This document shows, piece after piece, positions 1-8,257 of a DNA stretch of 47,466 nt (position 1 is the first letter of the stretch; every line of letters begins with the position of its first letter). Where the stretch lies: assembly GCA_021776825.1 (NCBI GenBank), contig JAJFFG010000018.1:1-47466 (forward strand). The letters run 5' to 3'. The translations under genes were made by a program, and so were the position numbers. The DNA comes from Planctomycetota bacterium. GTDB taxonomy: Bacteria; Planctomycetota; JAJSAM01; JAJVHW01. A model generated the notes under the pieces. The model worked only from the letters and a program-made list of their open reading frames with translations. It made no database searches and had not been told where the DNA came from.

Positions 1-192
1 TCCTGAGCGAGGACAGAACGTCGAGATCAAGGCGCGCCGACGACTGCGACGCCGTTCCGTCTCGGAGGAGGCGCAACGCAGAGATCGGCGGTCTGGACCG
101 CTCAGGTGTGTGAGTCGTCGTGAATAGTGCGGGCTAGGTGCGACGCACCGCCACCCTCCGATCCGGGGGGCAGCGCAGCGGAGGGGAGTCCC

Positions 193-894
193 ATGATCAC
201 CGTCAGGCGTAGCGACGAGCGCGGGCAGGCCGAGCACGGCTGGCTCTCGAGCTTCCACACGTTCTCGTTCGCGAGCTACCACCACCCGACCTTCATGGGC
301 TTCGGTCCCCTGCGGGTTCTCAACCAGGATCGGGTTCAGCCGGGTCAGGGCTTCGGGACGCACGCGCACGACAACATGGAGATCGTCTCGTACGTCCTCG
401 ACGGCGCCCTCGAGCACAAGGACAGCATGGGCAACGGCTCGCAGATGCGCCCCGGCGAGGTCCAACTCATGTCCGCTGGGACGGGCGTGACCCATAGCGA
501 GTTCAACCCCTCGGAGGACGATGGACTGCACTTCCTGCAGATGTGGATCGTCCCGGCACGCCGCGGCGCCTCTCCGCGTTACGAGCAGCGACTGTTCTCG
601 GAGTCAGAGCGTCGTGGGCGGTTACGCCTCGTCGTGTCTCCCGATGGGCACGACGGCTCGTTGACGATCGGTCAGGATGTGCGCCTCTACGCGGGTCTGC
701 TCGACGGCGCCGAGATCGCCGATCTAGCGCTCGAGGAGCGACGGGGCGCCTGGCTGCATGTCGCGCGCGGCGAGCTCTCAGTGAACGGAGTCGCGCTGGG
801 GGCGGGGGATGGGGCCGCCATTCGGGACGAGGGCAACTTGAAGTTCGGCGCCGGTCGCGGCGCCGAGTTCGTGCTCTGGGACGTCCCGGGCTGA
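193..894 (+). CDS. Pirin family protein (YhhW-type bicupin)
   Basis: The 233-residue protein is a pirin-like bicupin of the YhhW class; some members of this class have quercetin 2,3-dioxygenase activity. The N-terminal cupin carries the complete metal-binding set at H57, H59 (THAHDNMEIV) and H101, E103 (THSEFN), the same spacing as in YhhW, so metal binding is likely. The pirin hallmarks FHTFSFASYHHP (residues 21-32) and FGPLRVLNQD follow each other as expected. The C-terminal cupin (about 140-233) lacks obvious ligands, as is usual. The ATG at 193 is chosen because GGAGGGG lies just upstream and the conserved fold starts there; an in-frame GTG at 127 would add 22 unconserved residues. The gene converges on the sigma factor gene with only 7 bases between. 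The physiological substrate cannot be told from sequence. Confidence 0.93.
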   Translation: MITVRRSDERGQAEHGWLSSFHTFSFASYHHPTFMGFGPLRVLNQDRVQPGQGFGTHAHDNMEIVSYVLDGALEHKDSMGNGSQMRPGEVQLMSAGTGVTHSEFNPSEDDGLHFLQMWIVPARRGASPRYEQRLFSESERRGRLRLVVSPDGHDGSLTIGQDVRLYAGLLDGAEIADLALEERRGAWLHVARGELSVNGVALGAGDGAAIRDEGNLKFGAGRGAEFVLWDVPG

Positions 895-901
895 GCGCAC
901 G

Positions 902-3352
902 CTACTCGCTCGGAGCCAGGCTTCGCCCGCCGCTGTCGATGTCGACGGAGACGCTTCGCGTCGCGCCGTCCGACATCGTGCGCTCGAGTTCGTAGCGGCC
1001 CGGCGGGACCGGCGACGACACGACGAGCGGGCCGTCTTGGGTGACCTGGCGTCGAAGGCGCGGTTCGCCGTCCTTCACGAGCAGCGTCTCACTGCCGCGC
1101 GCGTCGCGAAGCAGCGCGGTGAACACGCCCTCGCCTTCGAAGGCGACGCGTCCGTAGGGGAGGACCTCCAACCGGGGCTCGAGCGGCGACGTCGTTCCGA
1201 CCTCGACGAGGACGGGGTACGACTGCCGACGGCGCGCCGTCGCGATGAGCCAAGCAGGGCCGGGCGGCACGTCTTCGAATGTGAAGCGTCCGTCGCGTGA
1301 CGTGACCGACGCCGTGCGACCGGCGCTCGTGAGCTCGACCTCCGTCTTGCGCGGCGGGACGCCCGCCGCGGACGCGATCGTCCCCTCGACTACGGCGCTG
1401 CCGATCAGGACGCGCTCACGACGGCTCTCCCCTGGCTCGAGGGGCGCCGCGTAGCGTCTCCAGCGGAGCCCGTCGCGTCGCGTGATCACGTCGTAGCGGA
1501 GGTCCCCCGGAGGGAGCTTCCGGAACCGGACGATCCCGTCCGCGTCGCAGTCCGCCGTGCGCTCGCCCGGCTCGCTCAACTCGACGTGCACACCCAGGCG
1601 GGGCGCACCCGAGGCGTCCACGAACTCGAGCTCCAGCGCCGCATCCCCTTCGACGTACCCGACGCCGACCTCGATCGTCTCCCCCGCGGCGAGCTCGAAG
1701 CCCGGGTACCCCACCCACGCCCCGTTCCGCACCGCCGGTGCCTCACCGAAGCCCGCCATCCGGATCCCTTGCTCGAACAGGATGAGCGTGTGCCTCCCCA
1801 CGCCGATGTCCTCGAAGCGGGAGGTTCCGTCCTCGCCGACCAGCACACGTTCGTCCCGGATGAACACGGTGCTGCCCGTGTTCGGGCTCCCGTCGAACCA
1901 GTTGCAACGCGCGATCACCGTGCCGGTGTCACCGGCCGGGATGCGGATGGTCAGCTCGGTCTCGTCGCCCACGTCGGTGCGCGCCGTTCGGCGACCGGGC
2001 GTGCGCACGACGAGACCGTGCCGACCTCCGCCCAACTGCTCGAGCACGGCTCGCCCGTCGTCGCCCGTGATCGCCGACGCCGGGCCCGATACGCCGCGAA
2101 GGTTCTCAGAGCGCAGGCCGCGGCGCCACGCCTCCGTCGCCGAGATCACGGTCGCGCCGGCTACCGGCGTGTCGCCCTCCGGACCAAGCACCCGCACCGT
2201 CAGCGAGCGCGCCAGGGGCGCGACGAGTTCCACTGCCACGACCTCGTCCACCACGAGATAGCACCAGTCGTCGTCGGTTGGTGGCCGGCCGGTCGGGAAC
2301 GCCTGCGCTCGCAGCCGCACGTGCTCGGTTGCGCGGCGCAGCCCGTCGAGACGGAGCGGGTTTGCCGTGGCGAGATCCACCTCGGTGGGGATCGTCGCCG
2401 CGATTGCGTCCACGGCGGACGATGCGTCCCTCTTGACCTCGGTCTCGATGCGCAGCGTGCCCGAGCGGAGCGGCGTCCCCTGTTCGTCGACGACCGAGAT
2501 CGTGAACCCCGTCTCGACCACGCTCTCCGCCGCGTCGTCGACCGCGACGACCCTCTCGTCGTTGGCCCGCGTGGGAAGCGGTGCCGCGGCTGGCTCGACG
2601 CTCGGTGCTGCCAACTCCTCACCTACGTCCGGCGGAGGTACGACGGGGACGGCGGCGGCGACCGGTGCCCGAATCCTCCTCAGCGCGGCCGATGTCGGCG
2701 ACACGTCGCTTGCGAACCAGGCCCACCCCAGAGCGACGACGACGGCACAGGCGCACACGGCGGCGAGCGACCTAGCCATGAGACCAGGGAGCGGCGGCGA
2801 CGCGCGGTTGTCCGCCGCAATCAACACGAGGCCGCCGAGCCATGCCGCGCGGTCGCCGTCATGCTCGTCGTCCAGCCGCTCTCGGAGTTGAGCGAGTGCG
2901 CGCTCGAGTCGCTTGCGGACGGCGGCCTTGGACGCTCCGTGGTGCTCCGCAATCTCGGCCGTCGTGCATCCGTCGAAGAAGCGCATGTAGACGGTCGAGC
3001 GGTACGGCTCCGCGAGCATATGGACGGCCGCCACGACGCGCCGGTGGAGCTCCCGACGTTCCACGCAGTCCGACGTGGACGGGAGCGACTCGCGCCGCGC
3101 TGCCACGCGCTCGCGGCGGGTGCGCCTCGTCGCCGCTCGCCGCGTGTCGCGCACCTCGTTCCGAAGCACCCTCGCGAACCAGCCACGCGCGGACCCGCCA
3201 GGCGCGGGCGGCCGCCGAAGCGCGGCGAGCCATGCCTCTTGCTCGATGTCCGCGGCCGTGCCGGGATCGTGGACGAGCGCGTTCGCAAGCCCCACGACGA
3301 ACGGTCGGTGGGCGAGCAGCACGTCGAGCGGTACCGAGCGCGTGTGTGTCAT
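902..3352 (-). CDS. ECF-like sigma-70 factor with membrane span and carboxypeptidase-regulatory-like C-terminal repeats
   Basis: The protein has 816 residues from ATG 3352; a TTG nine bases earlier is an alternative start. Residues about 15-75 match sigma region 2 and about 105-160 match region 4, with the helix-turn-helix segment TTAEIAEHHGASKAAVRKRL. A hydrophobic stretch near 195-213 (AAVCACAVVVALGWAWF) is a likely membrane span, followed by a Pro/Val/Ala-rich linker. The last 530 or so residues are all beta, with repeated carboxypeptidase-regulatory-like modules such as GTPLRSGTLRIET and GTIASAAGVPPRKTEVELTS. If the span inserts, the sigma part is cytoplasmic and the repeats are outside, so sensing and promoter recognition sit in one chain. 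No anti-sigma gene is adjacent. Sigma factors with long C-terminal extensions are known in planctomycetes; the trigger here is unknown. Confidence 0.9.
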   Translation of the reverse strand: MTHTRSVPLDVLLAHRPFVVGLANALVHDPGTAADIEQEAWLAALRRPPAPGGSARGWFARVLRNEVRDTRRAATRRTRRERVAARRESLPSTSDCVERRELHRRVVAAVHMLAEPYRSTVYMRFFDGCTTAEIAEHHGASKAAVRKRLERALAQLRERLDDEHDGDRAAWLGGLVLIAADNRASPPLPGLMARSLAAVCACAVVVALGWAWFASDVSPTSAALRRIRAPVAAAVPVVPPPDVGEELAAPSVEPAAAPLPTRANDERVVAVDDAAESVVETGFTISVVDEQGTPLRSGTLRIETEVKRDASSAVDAIAATIPTEVDLATANPLRLDGLRRATEHVRLRAQAFPTGRPPTDDDWCYLVVDEVVAVELVAPLARSLTVRVLGPEGDTPVAGATVISATEAWRRGLRSENLRGVSGPASAITGDDGRAVLEQLGGGRHGLVVRTPGRRTARTDVGDETELTIRIPAGDTGTVIARCNWFDGSPNTGSTVFIRDERVLVGEDGTSRFEDIGVGRHTLILFEQGIRMAGFGEAPAVRNGAWVGYPGFELAAGETIEVGVGYVEGDAALELEFVDASGAPRLGVHVELSEPGERTADCDADGIVRFRKLPPGDLRYDVITRRDGLRWRRYAAPLEPGESRRERVLIGSAVVEGTIASAAGVPPRKTEVELTSAGRTASVTSRDGRFTFEDVPPGPAWLIATARRRQSYPVLVEVGTTSPLEPRLEVLPYGRVAFEGEGVFTALLRDARGSETLLVKDGEPRLRRQVTQDGPLVVSSPVPPGRYELERTMSDGATRSVSVDIDSGGRSLAPSE

Positions 3353-3560
3353 GGAAGCCAAACGCCGACGAGGGACGATCCGTGACGGCGAAGTTCGAGG
3401 GAAGTGAATTGCAGGACCGCGCGCGGCTTCCGGTGGGGGAGATACCGAGATCGGTCGCTTCTCTCACCGAGTGCGAGCGTCTGCCACATGGTGCCGGGCT
3501 CCGGTCCCGCTCGCATCGATCCCGGATAGTTGATGAGTTGGGGGTGTCCGGCCGACCACC

Positions 3561-4463
3561 ATGGAGCCCATGCCCGTCCGCCTCGCGACCGCTGCTGATC
3601 TTCCGGCCATCGGATCGCTCCTTGTCGAGCTGTGTCGCGATCCCGTGGCGCACTGCATCCACAGCTGGTCAGGAGAGGCGAGCGTTGAGAACGCCGCTGC
3701 GCTGGCCCAGGTCTACGGTGAGCAGGAACTGACCTACGTAGTTGAGGAGTCGGCTGACGGTCTCGTCGGCGCGTTCGGCTGCGAGCTGGATCACGACCTC
3801 GGCCGCGGATGGTTCCACGGACCACACGCTCGATCGGACTGGGACGCCGTCGCCGACTCGCTGCACGCGGCACTCCGGGAAGCGCTGCCTCCGTCGATCA
3901 CGGAGTTCAATGCGTTCCTCAACGTGGAGAACGCGCGGGGCGGAGCGTTCTACGAGCGCCACGGCTTCACAGAGCAACCGATGCGACACCACGAGTATCT
4001 GCTGTCTGGCGATGCTGCGTCGGCGCCCGCTGTCAGACCGTTCCTGGAAGCGCTGTCCCGACCCTCGTTCTTCGAGCTCTTCGACGCCCTGTTCCCAAAC
4101 GCCTACTACGGTCACGAGCGTCTCCTCGAGATGCAGGGCAAGTCGCTCGAGATCTTCGTGACGCTTGTCGGCGACCAGGTCGTTGGGTTCTGCGTGCCGT
4201 ACCGCGCGGCCGACGCCCGCCGAGGCGAGATCCAGTTCCTCGGTGTCCACGAAGACCTGCGGCGCACGGGACTTGGCGGGGATCTCCTCGCCGCCGGCAT
4301 CACCTGGCTCCGAGGCGTCGGCGCTAGCGAGATCCTGCTGAATGTCGCCGACGCGGGGACCGGCGCGCGGCGGCTCTACGAGCAGGTCGGCTTCGAGCTC
4401 CAGCACACGGGCGTCGGGTTCAAACTCGTGGGACGTCCGGACCCCGAGAGTTCGGACACCTGA
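3561..4463 (+). CDS. Tandem GNAT N-acetyltransferase
   Basis: This 300-residue protein consists of two GNAT folds, each of about 145 residues. The N-terminal copy ends with the GNAT signature ARGGAFYERHGF. The C-terminal copy has a good acetyl-CoA-binding motif (LRRTGLGGDLLAAG, near residue 232) and ends with GARRLYEQVGFEL. The N-terminal copy lacks a clear pyrophosphate-binding loop, so only the C-terminal domain is likely to be catalytic. Two in-frame ATGs (3561 and 3570) are possible and neither has a strong Shine-Dalgarno sequence. The gene is divergent from the sigma factor gene across about 200 bases that must hold both promoters. The acceptor substrate is unknown. Confidence 0.88.
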   Translation: MEPMPVRLATAADLPAIGSLLVELCRDPVAHCIHSWSGEASVENAAALAQVYGEQELTYVVEESADGLVGAFGCELDHDLGRGWFHGPHARSDWDAVADSLHAALREALPPSITEFNAFLNVENARGGAFYERHGFTEQPMRHHEYLLSGDAASAPAVRPFLEALSRPSFFELFDALFPNAYYGHERLLEMQGKSLEIFVTLVGDQVVGFCVPYRAADARRGEIQFLGVHEDLRRTGLGGDLLAAGITWLRGVGASEILLNVADAGTGARRLYEQVGFELQHTGVGFKLVGRPDPESSDT

Positions 4464-4553
4464 CGGCCGGTCGGCGTGCGTCAGCGCACGGCGTGGTCTG
4501 CCGCGTGGCGACCGTGCCCAGCTCGATCCCCCCGAGACGCTCAGCTCTGGCGG

Positions 4554-5666
4554 CTACTCCGTCGCGCCGTTCTCGAGTAGCACCTTGATGACCGCGCTGG
4601 CGCGGCCGCGGTGGTTGCGCTTCCGGTGCCAGGCGAGCACGTTCACGCCGTTCTCGTCCTCCGCGTTGACGTCCGCACCGGAGTCGATGAGCCGCCGCGC
4701 GCCTTCCGGCGACTGAGCGTTGAAGAGCGGCGTGCGCTTCTCATGGTCGCGTGCGTTCACGTTGGCCCCCGCGTCGATGAGCAGTCCGATGACCTTCTCG
4801 TCGTAGGCACGGAAGAGCGGCGTCTTCCCGCCGCTGTCGCCGGCGTTCGGGTCGAGTCCCTGCTCGATCAGCAGTTGGGTCGGCGCCGGAAAGCGAGGCG
4901 TATGGAGCGGCGTGCGTCCCAGATCGTCGCGGACAGTCAGGTCCGCGCCGCTCTCGAGCAGCGCTCGTCCCACGTCGGCGCTCTGGAGGTTGAACATGGG
5001 CGTCATGCGAGCGCCGCCCCGGTGGTTGACATCGAGACCCGCGGCAAGCAGCACCTTGACGACGTCGGCGTGCTCGTTCAAGAACAGCGCCGAGTTGCCC
5101 GCGCTATCCGTCGCCTGGACGTCCATTCCCGCGGCGATCAGGAGGCTCGCCATCTCCCCACTCGTGCAGAAGAAGAGTGCGTTTCGCCCCCTCTTGTCGG
5201 TTGCGTCGAGATCGAGGTCGTCGCCAGCGAGAAGGCCGCGCACGGCCTCGACGTCGCCCGCCGCTACCGACGCCAGCAGCGACGGCATCTGCGCCTGCGC
5301 CTTGCCGCTCTTGCCCGTCTTGCCGCCCGCGGGAGCGATCGGCGCCACGGCGCCGGTCTGTGTCTTCTGGAGCGCGGCGATCGCGAGATCCTTCGCGGCA
5401 AGCTGGTCCGTGAGCGCCTGCAGTCTTGCCTCCAGCGCGGCGTACTGATCGCTGAAGCGATCGAGGTCCGCCTGCATCGCTGCGAGTCGCGCCCGCTCCC
5501 GGCTGGGACCGCGCTCGCGCTCTGGCGACTCGGCCGCGTTCTCTGCCGCGAGAGCCGGCGTCCCGCTCTCCTGCTCGACCGGCGGTCGTTGGGCGATGAG
5601 CGTGCCCACCACGCCGACCAGGATCGCCGCACCCAGCGCCAGCACGAGTTTGACGGAGCTCTGCAT
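4554..5666 (-). CDS. Membrane-anchored coiled-coil ankyrin-repeat protein
   Basis: The 370-residue protein has an N-terminal membrane span or signal anchor (residues about 6-25, LVLALGAAILVGVVGTLI), a charged coiled coil (about 50-98), a Gly/Lys linker and then six to seven ankyrin repeats (about 128-370). The repeats show the typical DARDxxGRTPL and LLIDAGANVNA signatures. They face the periplasm or outside if the anchor has the usual orientation, and the fold implies protein binding rather than catalysis. ATG 5666 is selected because GGAGGG lies about 8 bases upstream and the hydrophobic anchor begins there; the longer open frame back to 5849 is unconvincing. It ends 90 bases from the convergent GNAT gene. 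Confidence 0.9.
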   Translation of the reverse strand: MQSSVKLVLALGAAILVGVVGTLIAQRPPVEQESGTPALAAENAAESPERERGPSRERARLAAMQADLDRFSDQYAALEARLQALTDQLAAKDLAIAALQKTQTGAVAPIAPAGGKTGKSGKAQAQMPSLLASVAAGDVEAVRGLLAGDDLDLDATDKRGRNALFFCTSGEMASLLIAAGMDVQATDSAGNSALFLNEHADVVKVLLAAGLDVNHRGGARMTPMFNLQSADVGRALLESGADLTVRDDLGRTPLHTPRFPAPTQLLIEQGLDPNAGDSGGKTPLFRAYDEKVIGLLIDAGANVNARDHEKRTPLFNAQSPEGARRLIDSGADVNAEDENGVNVLAWHRKRNHRGRASAVIKVLLENGATE

Positions 5667-5893
5667 CACGAGTCCCTCCCACGACGGTCGCGGCGACCAC
5701 GCGGACACACTACCGAGATCGGTGGAGTTCATCACCCGGTGACGCAATTCACCGGTCTCAGCCCGTCTCGTCTTCGCGATCGTTGACGACCGCGGCATCG
5801 GGCACGCGAACCGTTCCGCGTCTGCCATGGCCTCGCACACGGAGCTCACGATAAGCGTTGTGGCAGATCGCGGCGACTGGCAGGGTCAGTGAC

Positions 5894-6538
5894 ATGTCGG
5901 GCGAGTTCACCGTACGTCGTGCCGCGCGTGCCACGGTCTGGGTGACGCTCGCCGTTGCGCTCGTAACGGGGATTGCTGCCCGCTGCGACTTCGGCCCGCA
6001 CCCCTCGGACGCGTGGGTGACCTTCCTCTTCATCGAGGCGCTCGTCCTCGCCGCGACGGAGCGGCTGTGGCCTACGTTGCGCGAGACGGCGCGCACGGGC
6101 CCCTTCGAGATTCGCCGTCGCGAGTTCTGTCTTGGCGTGGAACTGGGGATCACGTCGACCGAGATGTTCGTCTCCGACCGACTCCACTCGATCTGGCGTC
6201 TCCGTCTGGGGATGGTTCTCGTCGCCGTGGCAGTGACAGCCCACGATCTGACCGTGGTGCGCATCCTCAGCGGCAGCACCTCCGTCGCGTTGCTCGCGTC
6301 CTCGCCGCGGGTCTTTCGCATGCCGTTCCCGGAGATCGTGGGCTGCGCTCGCGACGACGATGCCGTCTTGTTCTATCTCTGGCGCCCGGGGAGCGAGGGT
6401 GTCGTGGTGATCGTGCACCTTCCGTCCAGCGTGCCGTTCGATCGCTTCGAGGTGAGTCTGCGCCGCGTCGGAGTCTCGGTGACGAAGGGCCCGCCACCGC
6501 CGACGTGGGCGACGCCTCCGGCTCCCGTTCGCGCGTGA
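5894..6538 (+). CDS. Hypothetical membrane protein
   Basis: I do not recognise this 214-residue protein. It has two probable membrane helices close together near the N-terminus (about residues 12-30, ATVWVTLAVALVTGIAA, and 38-57, AWVTFLFIEALVLAAT) and a weaker hydrophobic segment near 105-122. The remainder looks like a small alpha/beta cytoplasmic domain ending in a Pro-rich tail. Codon third positions are strongly G/C-biased in this frame, unlike the antisense frames, which supports coding. The start is ATG 5894; an in-frame TTG at 5858 is less likely. It is divergent from the ankyrin gene. Confidence 0.62.
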   Translation: MSGEFTVRRAARATVWVTLAVALVTGIAARCDFGPHPSDAWVTFLFIEALVLAATERLWPTLRETARTGPFEIRRREFCLGVELGITSTEMFVSDRLHSIWRLRLGMVLVAVAVTAHDLTVVRILSGSTSVALLASSPRVFRMPFPEIVGCARDDDAVLFYLWRPGSEGVVVIVHLPSSVPFDRFEVSLRRVGVSVTKGPPPPTWATPPAPVRA

Positions 6539-6682
6539 CTCCCACATGCGCGCAGCTCGCGTGCGCGCCGGCCGTCCTCGGCGTGGGGATCGCCGACCGC
6601 GCGGTGGCGGAGACACGCCCGCCTGCGGGATCGAGACCCGTGCAGATCACCGGTCTCGGACTCGTCGGTATCGCGAGGTCGG

Positions 6683-8043
6683 CTACGGCCGAAGCCGGAG
6701 ACGGAAGAGCGACATCGCGGGGAGTGCGAACGGCTTCGCTCCATCCCAGGTCGAACTCTTCGTTCCGTCCTGAGTCAGCACTTCGATCGTCGCGGAGTTC
6801 GCTCGGGCGCCGCGCACACGGAGCCCGAGAGTGTTCGCGGAGCGGCTGAAGTTGCCGCCGTAGACCCAGATCGCGCCGTCTGCGTGTCGCACCGCGTTGG
6901 CGCGGATCGGCCGGTCGTCGCAACCGTCGGAGGCGAGCACCACGCCGCGGTGGGGGCGGGAGAGGAACCCTTGGGCGCGCGCGTGCGGCGCAAGCTTCCC
7001 GTCACGGATGGCGCCGTGCGGCCACTCCGGCGGTACGTCCTCGGGGAACCACGTCCAGCCGAGGAAGGCGAGCGCGGGACTCGCGAGCGCCTCGCGAACG
7101 AGATCCGCGTGCGCCATCGTGACGGGCCATGGGCGCGGCGCTGCGCTGTGCTTCTGATGATCGGCATCACGGCCGTGGATCGCGTTCTCGAGGAGCACGC
7201 TGGGAAGGGGCGTGCCAGTTCCACGCCACTGCGCCGGATCGACGACGAGATGACCACCTTCTCGTCATCGATCTTCTCGCGCATCCGGCGCACGACCTTG
7301 GCGTACGACAGCACCTCGTGGGACGGGTTGCGCAGCGAGTAGTGCCGCCACTCGCATCCCGCCGACACGTAGACGCGATCGAGCGATGACCAGCCGGGCT
7401 GCTTCTTCATGTAGGCGACCAACGCGGCGGCGTGATCGGCGATCTTCTCGACGGCCTCGTCCGAGAACGTGTGCCGCACGCGGTCCGCGCCCCATCGCTG
7501 CTGGTGACGATCGAACACCATCAGCGGAACCGACACCGTGATCGCCTCGAGCTTCCACTCGCGCGCGAGCCACACCAAGTCGCCGACGCCGACGATCGAT
7601 TTCTCGCACCAGCCACTGCTCGGCCCGAGCAGCATGCGTGCGCAGTCGACGGGGCGTTCCGACCACGGTCGGGCGCTGTTCTCCCAGTTCACGCCCCATG
7701 TCGAGAAGCTCACGCCCCACGGCCAACTCAGGTGCCGCGTGTCGGACTCCTCGATCAACGGACGCAGTGTCGTCGCGAGCCGACGCAGGTAGGCCGCGTG
7801 CTCGGCGTTCGTCATGGACTCTGGCGGGGCTTCCGGCCAGAGCGTGTAGCGCTTCCACATCGCGCCCCATCCGACAACGCCCGGCGGTACGTCGCGCACG
7901 ACCTCGTCCGCGCGCACCGTGATCGCCACGTCGGCTCCCGTTCCGAGCCGCGCGACCTCCGCGCCGTGCACCGCTCCGGCGACGACGCCGACCGACGCAG
8001 CGGCCGCCAGCAGCAGCGACAACAGAACGGGGCGGCGAGTCAT
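6683..8043 (-). pseudogene. Secreted glycoside-hydrolase-like protein, interrupted by a frameshift
   Basis: Reading from ATG 8043, a signal peptide (residues about 4-27, ending GAVHGAE) leads into a domain rich in aromatic residues, with WPWGVSFSTWGVNWENS and VYVSAGCEWRHYS. This looks like a TIM-barrel glycosidase of the GH-A type; the Glu in GCEWRHY could be the acid/base. Around 7243-7262 the frame changes: the upstream frame degenerates into Arg/Ser-rich sequence, while another frame continues with VDPAQWRGTGTPLPSVLLEN and a convincing C-terminal half (ALAFLGWTWFPEDVPPEWPHG) ending in a beta domain at 6683. Adding one base restores a protein of about 450 residues. Either the gene is inactivated or the assembly lost one base. 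The glycosidase assignment rests on general features, not on a definite family motif. Confidence 0.7.
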
Positions 8044-8257
8044 CGCTACAGACTAGCGAAGCGGCGCCCCATGAGGCGGGCGATGGACTGAGCCGTGTGG
8101 CGGGGCGGAGGAACGACGTCCATCGGGACAGCATAGACGGCGTCGATCGCTCTGGGAGGACCGAGAGCGGCGCGTTCCTTCTCCTGTCGATGAGATCCAC
8201 TGGTCTCGGTGCTCGAGTCCGTCGGGCGCTGCGGAGCGAACTCCTCGCGGCGGGAGA

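Noticed and set aside
1..192. Possible gene end at the left edge
   Set aside because: Several frames are partly open, on the minus strand reading for example LRLLRDGTASQSS, but none has a usable start and conserved sequence, so no feature is called.
1586..3385. 599-codon open frame opposite the first sigma factor
   Set aside because: Composition is typical of antisense reading of GC-rich coding DNA; sigma motifs are on the other strand.
4464..4500. Short inverted repeat CGTGCG/CGCACG between convergent genes as a terminator
   Set aside because: The stem is only 6 bp with a 4-base loop and has no T tract; such matches are common in this composition.
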